DNA of 64,000 nucleotides from Geitlerinema sp. PCC 9228 (lineage in GTDB: Bacteria; Cyanobacteriota; Cyanobacteriia; Cyanobacteriales; PCC-9228). Below, in pieces: positions 27,359 to 36,011 of the stretch. The translations under genes were made by a program, and so were the position numbers. How positions within the stretch are numbered: position 1 is the stretch's first letter; every line of letters begins with the position of its first letter. The stretch lies in assembly GCF_001870905.1 (NCBI RefSeq), contig NZ_LNDC01000101.1:1-64000 (forward strand), in the 5' to 3' direction. The notes below the pieces were generated by a model. The model ran no database searches. It was not told the origin of the DNA and saw nothing but the letters and a program-made list of their open reading frames with translations.

Positions 27359-28903
27359 ATGTCCGGGCCAAACCAAAGTTCTAGCTACACGCAAATTCCC
27401 AGCGGCATGAATACGACATCTTTGAAGGTTCTTTTACTGGAAGATTGTCCGCATACAGCAGCCACGCTCAACCAGATGCCGCAGCATCTCGTTTCTGTTT
27501 CCCTACAGATACACCATGTAGAACGGGGGGAAGCCGCTTTAGAGGCCTGGAAGCACCAGTCCTTTGATGTTCTATTAGCAAACTTGGCTGGATGGTATGC
27601 AATGGATCGCGATCGCAGGTTGTCCCTGCCCACGGTTTTGTTGGTGGATCCTCAGGAAGAACCAACGGCTTTGCAGCAGCTACAGCAAGGGGTTCAAGCC
27701 TATTTGGTGAAAGAACAACTGCATGCGACGGCGTTGGTACAAACTCTACAACAAGCGGTGGTTCGATTTCGCTACCAGCAACCGCTACAAGCCAGCGAAC
27801 ACCGCTTGCGATCGCTATTTGATGCGTTGTCTCCCTACGTGGCTTTGCTGAAACCCAACGGCGAGATTGTGGAAATGAACCAAACTGCCCTAAATATGGC
27901 AGGGCAAACCCCAGAGTCCGTACGGGGAAAACCATTGTGGGAATTACCCAGATGGCAATATGCCGCTGTGACCCAGCAAGAACTACAAAATGCGATCGCT
28001 ACCGCCAGCCAAGGAAATCCCGTACGCTACGAAGTGGAACTGGACAAAATTACCCAAACGACGATTACTCTAGATGTCACCCTCAAACCCCTGCCAGAAC
28101 CCAATAGTCAAGTGCAATTTTTGCTGTTAGAAGCACAAGATATTACCGAACGCAAGCAGGCAGAAACCCAAATGCAGGAAGCGTTGAAGCGAGAACGGGA
28201 AGTGGGAGAACTAAAAACCCAATTTGTTTCCATGGTTTCCCACGAATTTCGCAATCCCCTCACCAGCATTACCATGTCGGCGAAATTGTTGCGTAGTTAT
28301 AGCGATCGCGCCACCGAAGAACAAAAACAAAGCTATATCAAACGCATTTTAGACTCTGCCAATCGCATGGGAGAGTTAATCGAAGATATCCTGCTGCTAG
28401 GCAAAGCCGAACTGGGTAAAATCGAAAGAAGCCCCGAATATTTGAACCTAGAAAGCTACTGCCAGGAACTGGTAGAAGAAATGCGACTGGCAGACAGCCA
28501 AAAACACGAAATTGTCTTCACCTGCAAGCAGCAAGACAGCCAAAACCAACAATTTTATACCGACAAAGCCGCCTTGCGACACATTCTGGTAAACTTGCTT
28601 TCCAACGCTCTCAAATATTCCCAAGAAGGTTCTACCATTTTCTTGGATTTACAAATCCAGGCGCAACAGGCAGTTTTCCAAGTGCGAGATTTTGGCATTG
28701 GCATTCCCCCCGAAGCCCAATCTCGCCTGTTTGAGCGTTTTTACCGCGCCAACAACGTCGGCAAGCTTCCCGGTACTGGTTTGGGACTCGCGATCGCGCA
28801 ACGATATGTAGAACTTTTACGAGGACAAATTCAAGTATACAGCGAAGTGAACGTCGGTACCACCTTTTCCGTGGTCATTCCTTCTATCTCCCAGGAAAAA
28901 TAG
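27359..28903 (+). CDS. PAS sensor histidine kinase with an N-terminal pseudo-receiver domain
   Basis: 514 residues from the ATG at 27359; the ATG at 27407 and a TTG at 27341 are alternatives. The N-terminal 120 residues have the receiver fold (VLLLEDCPHTAATL) but the phospho-acceptor segment reads FDVLLANLAGW, with Asn where Asp is expected, so it is probably not phosphorylated. A PAS domain follows (LFDALSPYVALLKPNGEIVE), then a HisKA domain with MVSHEFRNPLTSI and an HATPase_c with NLLSNALKYS, RDFGIGIPPE and TGLGLAIAQRY. The kinase core looks active. No partner response regulator is adjacent. A MITE-like G-rich array begins 13 bases after the stop codon. Confidence 0.9.
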   Translation: MSGPNQSSSYTQIPSGMNTTSLKVLLLEDCPHTAATLNQMPQHLVSVSLQIHHVERGEAALEAWKHQSFDVLLANLAGWYAMDRDRRLSLPTVLLVDPQEEPTALQQLQQGVQAYLVKEQLHATALVQTLQQAVVRFRYQQPLQASEHRLRSLFDALSPYVALLKPNGEIVEMNQTALNMAGQTPESVRGKPLWELPRWQYAAVTQQELQNAIATASQGNPVRYEVELDKITQTTITLDVTLKPLPEPNSQVQFLLLEAQDITERKQAETQMQEALKREREVGELKTQFVSMVSHEFRNPLTSITMSAKLLRSYSDRATEEQKQSYIKRILDSANRMGELIEDILLLGKAELGKIERSPEYLNLESYCQELVEEMRLADSQKHEIVFTCKQQDSQNQQFYTDKAALRHILVNLLSNALKYSQEGSTIFLDLQIQAQQAVFQVRDFGIGIPPEAQSRLFERFYRANNVGKLPGTGLGLAIAQRYVELLRGQIQVYSEVNVGTTFSVVIPSISQEK

Positions 28904-28915
28904 TCAAACCAGGCG

Positions 28916-29310
28916 TGGGGAGGAGGGGGAGGAGTGGGAGGAGGGGGAGGAGTGGGAGGAGGGGGAGGAGTGGGAGGAGTGGGAGGAGTGGGAGGAGGGA
29001 AAAAACATCAAGAAGTTTTCGCCTTAGCCTGGGGGATTTATCGGGTTTTTGCAGTACGGATTTGGTATGAAATCTGCTTGAATAGAATTCGATTGCCCTC
29101 AACCCCCCAGCTGCGATGTCCTGAACTCCGACCTTGGGTCGCCGCGCACTGAATTTGCGGGGGACTACAGGGGATTCTTCCCCATAAGTCTATAGCCGAA
29201 TTTCATATCATCCGCACTGCGAAGACCCCCTCTTCCCCCTCTTCCCCCTCCTCCCACTCCTCCCCCTCCTCTACCTAAAATGTGGTCTAGACACATCGGA
29301 TTTGCTATCA
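28916..29310. repeat. Two inverted MITE-like elements with G-rich minisatellite arrays
   Basis: The left element has a G-rich array (28916-28999, units GGAGGAGTG or GGAGGAGGG), a conserved middle block (AAGAAGTTTTCGCCTTAGCC) and the end GTACGGATTTGGTATGA (29054-29070). The right element is in the opposite orientation: read on the minus strand it begins TGATAGCAAATCCGATGTG at 29310, then has a similar array (complement of 29226-29272) and a degenerate end near 29203-29222. The 85-130 bases between contain nothing recognisable. A related element is at 40202. The arrays could form G-quadruplexes. Confidence 0.75.
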
Positions 29311-30018
29311 CTTCGGACCGCAATTCTCTTGGTCCAACGCTTGTAGAGCCGCCTGCAAATCTTTGTTGATTTGTTTAGATGCTGATTTAAGACGATCGCT
29401 TTGATAGTAACTAGCCACATCGATGGGATCGCCAACTTTTACGCGAACCCCGCAACGCCAGCGAACTGGCAAACAGCCGTAACGAATGCTGATGGGATAA
29501 ATTTTGGTGTTGAGGGTGGGGTCTAAATCTTGTGCGTATAAGGCAAGCCGACCCAAACCGGGTTTGATGGGGTGAACTTGGTTGTCGTGAAAAATGCCCC
29601 CTTCGCCAAAAATCACCATCATTTGCCTGTCGCACAGTAGGTCAATACCGTGACGCAGGCTGGAAATTCTGGGGCGCAAAACGTCTACAGAAAATCCTCC
29701 CAATCGTCTGACGAACCAACCTTGAATCCCCGTTACTTCGGTGGCAGTAACCATAAACCGCAAATCCCGTCCGCTGACACCGCGTCCAGCCGCTAGGGAT
29801 ACCAATAAAGGATCCCAACGGGAACGATGGGTAGGTGCTAAAATTGCGGCACCATCAGTAGGAATCTTGTCTTTGCCGACAACTTCAATAGAACCGAAAT
29901 AAGAAGGTAAAACAATATGTTCTCCCAGGGGATACAGCATCGACATCAACCAAGGAGAAACTTGGGATGTTACGTTTTGAGAAGCGATCGCGTGGGATTG
30001 AGAAAGTAGTAAATTCAT
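29308..30018 (-). CDS. 1-acyl-glycerol-3-phosphate acyltransferase (PlsC-like)
   Basis: 236 residues from the ATG at 30018; a TTG at 30048 is less likely. The acyltransferase motifs are HRSRWDP (the HX4D catalytic pair, near residue 60), GWFVRRLGGFSVD (block II), and FGEGGIFHDNQVHPIKPGLG (block III, with GEGG in place of the more usual PEGT). The family adds the second acyl chain to lysophosphatidic acid in membrane lipid synthesis, though block III divergence allows other acceptors. The TGA stop codon is part of the end of the neighbouring MITE-like element, so the C-terminus may have been altered by that insertion. Confidence 0.85.
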   Translation of the reverse strand: MNLLLSQSHAIASQNVTSQVSPWLMSMLYPLGEHIVLPSYFGSIEVVGKDKIPTDGAAILAPTHRSRWDPLLVSLAAGRGVSGRDLRFMVTATEVTGIQGWFVRRLGGFSVDVLRPRISSLRHGIDLLCDRQMMVIFGEGGIFHDNQVHPIKPGLGRLALYAQDLDPTLNTKIYPISIRYGCLPVRWRCGVRVKVGDPIDVASYYQSDRLKSASKQINKDLQAALQALDQENCGPK

Positions 30019-30048
30019 GATTATAGATTTTGGTTTGATTTTCCACAA

Positions 30049-30373
30049 TTCTACTGGCTATTTATTAGCTTACTAGGTCGTTTCTGGTTGGTAACGATTT
30101 AGCAGACAGTTTGTTAAGCGTCCTCGTGGCGGCGGATAGACTGGACAACAGAGGATGGGAAAATCAAGCGTGTGGCTAGAGAACAATTTTTCTTGGGTGA
30201 ATTGCGTAATTTTACCTAAGTATATTACTTATATCACCCAAAATACGTAGGTATTAGCATGGATCTTTTTATAGGCTATACGGATGGCGAAAAAATATAA
30301 TTTTTTTTATAATAGCAGCCATATCGCAATGAAGAAAAACGAATAAAAACCTATAGATTCTAGCGATCTACCC
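30049..30373. other. Divergent promoter region
   Basis: 325 bases between the leftward acyltransferase gene and the rightward giant kinase gene. A TATAAT at 30308-30313, 60 bases before the kinase ATG, is a plausible -10 box, but the -35 position is poor. No gene or repeat is visible. Confidence 0.4.
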
Positions 30374-33300
30374 ATGTCTAGCATACCGTTCGCAGAAGTT
30401 GATATAGAACCAGCTATTCTCCGCAATCCCCTCGTTGTGAGTAGCCATACATCTGTGGGGGAAGTTCTGACCTATATGACTCAGAACCGGAGCCGTTGTG
30501 CCATACCCACAATCCTAAATGCTGGTAACAGCAGCGATTCTCTGTTGCTAACCAACGACCAAGATACTTGCGTGTTGGTGATGGCAGGCGATCGCTTGGC
30601 AGGTATTTTCAGCGAACGAGATGCTATTCGCCTCAGTGCTCAAGGGGAGCTACAGCCAGATATTCCCATTTCCCAAGTTATGTCATCCCCTGTGGTTACC
30701 ATTCGGGAATCAGAGCTGAGTAACTGGCTGACAGCGATTGACTATTTACAAAAGCACCAAATTCGCCATTTACCGATCGTTGACCGTAACGAAAACTTGG
30801 TAGGATTGCTCACCCAACAGAGTTTGCAGCAGCTCATCCGTCCCATTGATTTGCTGCGGTGGCGTACGGCGGGGGAAATCATGAACGTAGACATGGTGTG
30901 CGCCACTCCAGAAAAGTCGCTTTTGCATCTAGTGCAGTTAATGGCACAACATCGGGTAAGCTGCATAGTCATCGTCGCTCCTTATAAAGAAAAACAAGAT
31001 AAAAAATATCCTATAGGTATTGTTACAGAAGGAGATATCGTTCAATTTCAAGTTTTGGGATTGGATTTAGCAACTGTCTTCGCGCAGACGGTGATGAGTA
31101 CGCCAGTTTTTACCGGACAGGCATCAGAGGATTTGTGGTCGGTTTGTAAGACCATGCAACAACGTCGGATTCGTCGCCTGGTTGTTGTGGGAGAGTTGGG
31201 GGAACTGCAGGGAATTGTTACTTATACAAATTTATTGCAAATTGTCAATCCCCTAGAACTATACAAGATGGTGGATTGGCTGCAGCAACGGGTATCGAAT
31301 TTGGAGGCGGAAAACCTGAAGCTGCTAGAAAACCGCAATGCCGAGTTACAGGAGCAAGTTAAAGAACGAACGACCCAATTGCAAGCTCAGGCTATCCGAG
31401 AATCTGCGATCGCTTCCATTTCCAAACGCATTCAAGGGTCGGTAAACTTACAAGAGATATTGGCAAGTACCCTAACTGAGGTTCGTACTAGTTTGTCCTG
31501 CGATCGCGTGTTGGTGTACCGCTTGCATAGCGATGGTACGGGAACCACCCTCGCCAGTTCGGTAACCACATCCCAACAACCGTTTTCCCCAGCCGATTTC
31601 CATCCTCCCCTACAAGACAGCTACTGGCAAGGACGGTATTGGTCCGTTGGCAGTGGGGAAATAGCGGACTTATCTACCGCCACGCGGGAACATTTCCAAA
31701 AATGGCAGATTGAAGCCAATGTGGTTCTCCCGATTTTGCTCCATCCCCAGGATACTTATGAAAACAGTCCGTTTTTGTGGGGATTGCTGGTAGTACATCA
31801 GTGCGAACGAAATCGCGAGTGGCAACAAGAAGAAGTTCTCTTTTTGGAAGAAGTTGCCAGCCAGCTAGCGGTGGCGATTCGCCAAGCCAATACCTACCAA
31901 GAATTGCACCAGGAACTTGCTATTCGCCAGCAAACGGAACGACAATTGCGACAGGAAAATGCCGAACGCCGACGTACGGAACAACTTTTAGAAGAATTAC
32001 TCGAAAGTCAAGAAAAGCTGGTTGGCAAGGAGTTTGAGGAAACTCTGGCAGGGCAACCGCAATTGGTGAAAAAGTTATATACCAGTTACCTGCAATCTCA
32101 AGCTGTTTTGGCATCGGTTACCGATGTTTTGCTGGTGGTGGAAAAACATGGTGATGTGTGGAACCTAACCATTCCCCTAACCGAGGTCAACAATGAATGC
32201 ACCAATTCTTGGACCAACGCCACTATCGATACCATTTATGGCGATGACGAACGCTTTTGGGAGTCTATTGAAGCAACGTTCCACGATCGCCGAGTTCATG
32301 TATTGGAGTATTCTATAGAACCAGACTCCAGTGGGGAACCGGTTTGGCTGGAAGCACGGATTGCTCCGGTATTTGGCAATCAAGTTTTGTGGGTAGCTAG
32401 AGATATTACCCAACGCAAACAAGCGCAACTGTCCCTACAACAAGAACGCGATCGCTTGCAAGCTAGGGAAATTGAACTGCAAGGGATTTTCGATCTGGCA
32501 TCGGTGGGAATTATCAAAGCCGATGCCGCCAGTGGATGCTTGCTCAAAGTCAATCAGAAGTTTTGCGAATTTTTAGATTTCATGGGATTGCAGGTGCTGC
32601 AAAATAAATTGAGAGAGATTTTTGCCGTGCAAAATTGCGATCGCGATCGCCAGGACAATTCAACAGACCAACAAATCTTAGAACTCGCTTTCGACCGCAA
32701 CCAGGAAACCGAACAAAGCCATCCCCTGTGGATTCAAATGACGGTGTCTACCATTCACAAGTCCGATGGCACCCCCGATTACCATATTGCTATTTTGCAG
32801 GATATTAGCGATCGCAAACAGGCCCAAACCGAACTGCAAGCCTCCCGAGACATGCTGCAATTGGTTCTCGACACCATTCCCCAACGGGTCTTTTGGAAAA
32901 ATTGCCAATCGCGGATACTGGGATGCAACCGGAACTTAGTCGAAGATTTGGGTTTACCGCCAGAAGAGATTGTAGGGAAACGCGATCGCGATTTGATTCC
33001 CAACCACCAAATTGCCGAGGGATACGTTCGAGACGACCGGGAGGTCATTGCCACCGGAGAACCAAAGTACCGGCGTCAGGAAACCTTGGAAACCTCTGAT
33101 GGTCGCGTCATTTATCTAGAAACCAACAAAGTCCCCATGCGAGATTTGCAAGGGCAGATCGTGGGATTGTTGGGAACCTACGAAGATGTGACCGACCGGG
33201 TACAAGCAGAAATTGCCCTGAAAAACAGCGAAGCCAACCTGAAAGATTTTCTCGACCAAGCAAAAGATTTGATTCAAATGGTATCCATTGACGGTCAAAA

Positions 33301-35926
33301 CTTCCTATACGTTAATCCAGCTTGGCAGAAAACCATGGGGTATACCCAAGCAGAAGCGACAACCATGACCTTTTTGGATGTGGTCCATCCCAAACATGCT
33401 TCTTTGTGCCGTCAAATTTTTGAGAGTTTTCAGCAAGGTCACTGCCAATCGATTCCCTACGTAGAAGTAACCTTTGTGACCAAAGAAGGCAGAGAAATCT
33501 TACTAGAAGGAAGCATTAACGTGCGTTGGGAAAACGGCCAACCAGCCGTCACCCGTGCCATTTTCCGGGATGTGACGGAACGACGTGCCGCCGAAAAGGC
33601 TCTCTCTAAGCTTTCCGAACGCTTGCAACTGGCGGTGAAATCGGCTGGGATTGGGATTTGGGAATGGGATTTGACTAGCGATCGCCTTTCCTGGGACCAG
33701 TATATGTTTGAATTGTACGATATTTCCCCATCCAGCCAACATCTTTGCTACCAAACTTGGGCCAATAGCCTCCATCCCGAAGACCGCCAGCGAGCAGAAA
33801 ACGAACTCCAACAGGCTTTGCAAGGCGAACGGGAGTTCGACACCGAGTTTCGGATCGTTCAAAACAGCGGTGAGGTTCGTTTTATCAAAGCTCACGCACT
33901 CGTGCAGTTCGGAAAATCCAATGTGCCCCAACGTATAATTGGTGTGAATTTTGATATTAGCGATCGCAAACGAGCCGAAGCCAATCTCCAACAATCGGAA
34001 CAAGACCTGCGGACAATTTTTAACTACGCTTACGATGCCATTTTAATCCAAGACTTCGACGGTACCATATTGGATGTCAACGATCGCGGTTTGGAAATTT
34101 TTGGCAGTACCCGCGATCGCTTGATTAATTCTCATGTCAAGGATATATCGGCACCGGATATGCCATTGACAGACGTTCCAGCTATCCTGCAAAAAGTGCA
34201 AGCGGGAGCCTCTTTACGTTTTGAATGGAAAGACAAACGCTTGGATAACCATCGGCATTTTCATGTGGAGGTAGCTTTACGCAAGGCAAACTTAGGCGGT
34301 CGCGACCTGTGTATTGCTGCAGTTCGAGATATTAGCGATCGCAAACTTTGGGAAGCCACCCTCAAACGTCAGTTGGCTGCCATGGAAGCCGCTGTAGACG
34401 GCATTGCCATCTTAGATAACGAAACCTACACCTATCTCAATCAAGCACATGTAGAACTTTTTGGTTACGAACGTGCCCAAGAGCTCATTGGCAAAACCTG
34501 GAAAGCCTTGTATCCCCCAGCAGAAATTGAACGTATCGAACAAGAAGTCATACCAGAGTTGATACAAAATAGAGTGTGGCAGGGAGAAACATTGGGTTTG
34601 CGTCGGGATGGAAGTATATTCCATTTAGGTATTTCCCTAACCCTACTGGACGACCAAACCAGAATTTGCGTGTGTCAGGATATCAGCGATCGCAAACGCT
34701 ACGAAGAAAACTTGCGAAAAAGCAATCAGGAACTCGAACGTGCCACCCGCCTCAAAGACGAATTTCTCGCCAACATGAGCCACGAACTGCGAACCCCCTT
34801 AAATTCTATCTTAGGCATGGCAGAAGGATTGCAAGAGCAAATCTTTGGTTCCCTCAACGAACGCCAAATGAACGCCATAGCCACCATTGAAAAAAGTGGT
34901 CGCTATCTTTTAGAACTGATTAACGACATTCTAGATCTGTCCAAAATCGAATCCGGCAAACTGGAACTACATCTCGAAGAAGTTTCAATTGCCAATATCT
35001 GCGATACCAGCTTGGTTTTTGTGGGACAAATGTCTCATAAGAAAAACATTCAACTCCATAAAAACATACCCGATAATTTGGGTACCATCAATGCAGACAA
35101 TCGCCGATTGCGACAAATTTTAATCAATCTACTAACCAATGCGGTGAAATTTACCCCGGAAGGCGGCAGCGTCACCCTAGAAGTGAGCCAAATTGGTCCC
35201 CAAGAGCAGAATCAACCAGGCAAACTTACCTTTTCTATCGTCGATACCGGCATTGGCATTTCCCCAGAAGACCAAAATAGATTGTTTGAAGAATTCCTAC
35301 AAATCGACAGCCGTCTCAACCGCAAACACAACGGTACCGGTTTGGGATTGTCTCTGGTACGTCGTCTGACAGAGTTGCATGGGGGAAATATTAGCGTCGA
35401 TAGCGAAGTTGGCAAGGGTAGCCGCTTTACCGTCACCTTGCCTTACGAACAGCCAGCAACCAATTTCCAGCCAACTTCCCCAACAACCATGCCGAAACCA
35501 TCTACAACCGCCGCCGAACCCCCTGCATCCAGTGAGACAACAGAGGTTCCAGCCAAAGCATTCGTTTTACTGGCAGAAGACAACGAAGCCAATATCAGCA
35601 CCATGTCTAGCTATTTAAACTTGCGTGGCTATCAGGTTTTGGTAGCCAAAAACGGTCAACAAGCCGTAGAAATGGCGATCGCACAGCAGCCAGACTGTAT
35701 TTTGATGGATATTCAAATGCCAGAGATGGATGGTTTGGAAGCCATGCGGCAAATTCGTAGCTACCCGCAACTAGTCCAAACGCCGATTATAGCACTGACT
35801 GCTCTGGCTATGGCAGGCGATCGCGAAAAATGCCTGGAAGCCGGTGCCAACGAATACATAGCCAAACCGGTACAACTCAAACAGCTAACCAATACCATCG
35901 ATTGGTATTTGCAGAAAATCCCATAA
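30374..35926 (+). CDS. Giant multi-sensor hybrid histidine kinase (4 CBS, GAF, about 7 PAS, HisKA, HATPase, REC)
   Basis: 1850 residues. Residues 15-300 are four CBS motifs, two Bateman pairs (for example AGIFSERDAIRLSA), which bind adenine nucleotides. A coiled linker leads to a GAF domain (345-515) related to phytochrome GAFs; it keeps ANVVLPILL but lacks the Cys that would attach a bilin. About seven PAS domains fill 560-1450. HisKA has ANMSHELRTPLNSI near 1470, HATPase_c has NLLTNAVKFTPEGG and TGLGLSLVRRL, and a C-terminal receiver (1735-1850) has DCILMDIQMPEMDG with the phospho-acceptor Asp. No membrane helices are visible, so it is cytosolic. The C-terminal third is closely similar to the downstream kinase. 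Confidence 0.93.
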   Translation: MSSIPFAEVDIEPAILRNPLVVSSHTSVGEVLTYMTQNRSRCAIPTILNAGNSSDSLLLTNDQDTCVLVMAGDRLAGIFSERDAIRLSAQGELQPDIPISQVMSSPVVTIRESELSNWLTAIDYLQKHQIRHLPIVDRNENLVGLLTQQSLQQLIRPIDLLRWRTAGEIMNVDMVCATPEKSLLHLVQLMAQHRVSCIVIVAPYKEKQDKKYPIGIVTEGDIVQFQVLGLDLATVFAQTVMSTPVFTGQASEDLWSVCKTMQQRRIRRLVVVGELGELQGIVTYTNLLQIVNPLELYKMVDWLQQRVSNLEAENLKLLENRNAELQEQVKERTTQLQAQAIRESAIASISKRIQGSVNLQEILASTLTEVRTSLSCDRVLVYRLHSDGTGTTLASSVTTSQQPFSPADFHPPLQDSYWQGRYWSVGSGEIADLSTATREHFQKWQIEANVVLPILLHPQDTYENSPFLWGLLVVHQCERNREWQQEEVLFLEEVASQLAVAIRQANTYQELHQELAIRQQTERQLRQENAERRRTEQLLEELLESQEKLVGKEFEETLAGQPQLVKKLYTSYLQSQAVLASVTDVLLVVEKHGDVWNLTIPLTEVNNECTNSWTNATIDTIYGDDERFWESIEATFHDRRVHVLEYSIEPDSSGEPVWLEARIAPVFGNQVLWVARDITQRKQAQLSLQQERDRLQAREIELQGIFDLASVGIIKADAASGCLLKVNQKFCEFLDFMGLQVLQNKLREIFAVQNCDRDRQDNSTDQQILELAFDRNQETEQSHPLWIQMTVSTIHKSDGTPDYHIAILQDISDRKQAQTELQASRDMLQLVLDTIPQRVFWKNCQSRILGCNRNLVEDLGLPPEEIVGKRDRDLIPNHQIAEGYVRDDREVIATGEPKYRRQETLETSDGRVIYLETNKVPMRDLQGQIVGLLGTYEDVTDRVQAEIALKNSEANLKDFLDQAKDLIQMVSIDGQNFLYVNPAWQKTMGYTQAEATTMTFLDVVHPKHASLCRQIFESFQQGHCQSIPYVEVTFVTKEGREILLEGSINVRWENGQPAVTRAIFRDVTERRAAEKALSKLSERLQLAVKSAGIGIWEWDLTSDRLSWDQYMFELYDISPSSQHLCYQTWANSLHPEDRQRAENELQQALQGEREFDTEFRIVQNSGEVRFIKAHALVQFGKSNVPQRIIGVNFDISDRKRAEANLQQSEQDLRTIFNYAYDAILIQDFDGTILDVNDRGLEIFGSTRDRLINSHVKDISAPDMPLTDVPAILQKVQAGASLRFEWKDKRLDNHRHFHVEVALRKANLGGRDLCIAAVRDISDRKLWEATLKRQLAAMEAAVDGIAILDNETYTYLNQAHVELFGYERAQELIGKTWKALYPPAEIERIEQEVIPELIQNRVWQGETLGLRRDGSIFHLGISLTLLDDQTRICVCQDISDRKRYEENLRKSNQELERATRLKDEFLANMSHELRTPLNSILGMAEGLQEQIFGSLNERQMNAIATIEKSGRYLLELINDILDLSKIESGKLELHLEEVSIANICDTSLVFVGQMSHKKNIQLHKNIPDNLGTINADNRRLRQILINLLTNAVKFTPEGGSVTLEVSQIGPQEQNQPGKLTFSIVDTGIGISPEDQNRLFEEFLQIDSRLNRKHNGTGLGLSLVRRLTELHGGNISVDSEVGKGSRFTVTLPYEQPATNFQPTSPTTMPKPSTTAAEPPASSETTEVPAKAFVLLAEDNEANISTMSSYLNLRGYQVLVAKNGQQAVEMAIAQQPDCILMDIQMPEMDGLEAMRQIRSYPQLVQTPIIALTALAMAGDREKCLEAGANEYIAKPVQLKQLTNTIDWYLQKIP

Positions 35927-36011
35927 AGTTTAAGTTTTAGAGTATTTTAATAAAACGAAATATATTTGTAATTTATCTTAACAAAATAAGGCATCTTGTT
36001 TGGGAACTCCT

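Noticed and set aside
28884-29102. Minus-strand frame encoding LLPLLPLLP repeats, similar to one at 40142-40432
   Set aside because: Both arise from translating the G-rich minisatellite arrays; they overlap kinase ends, have no ribosome site and show no family beyond the repeat.
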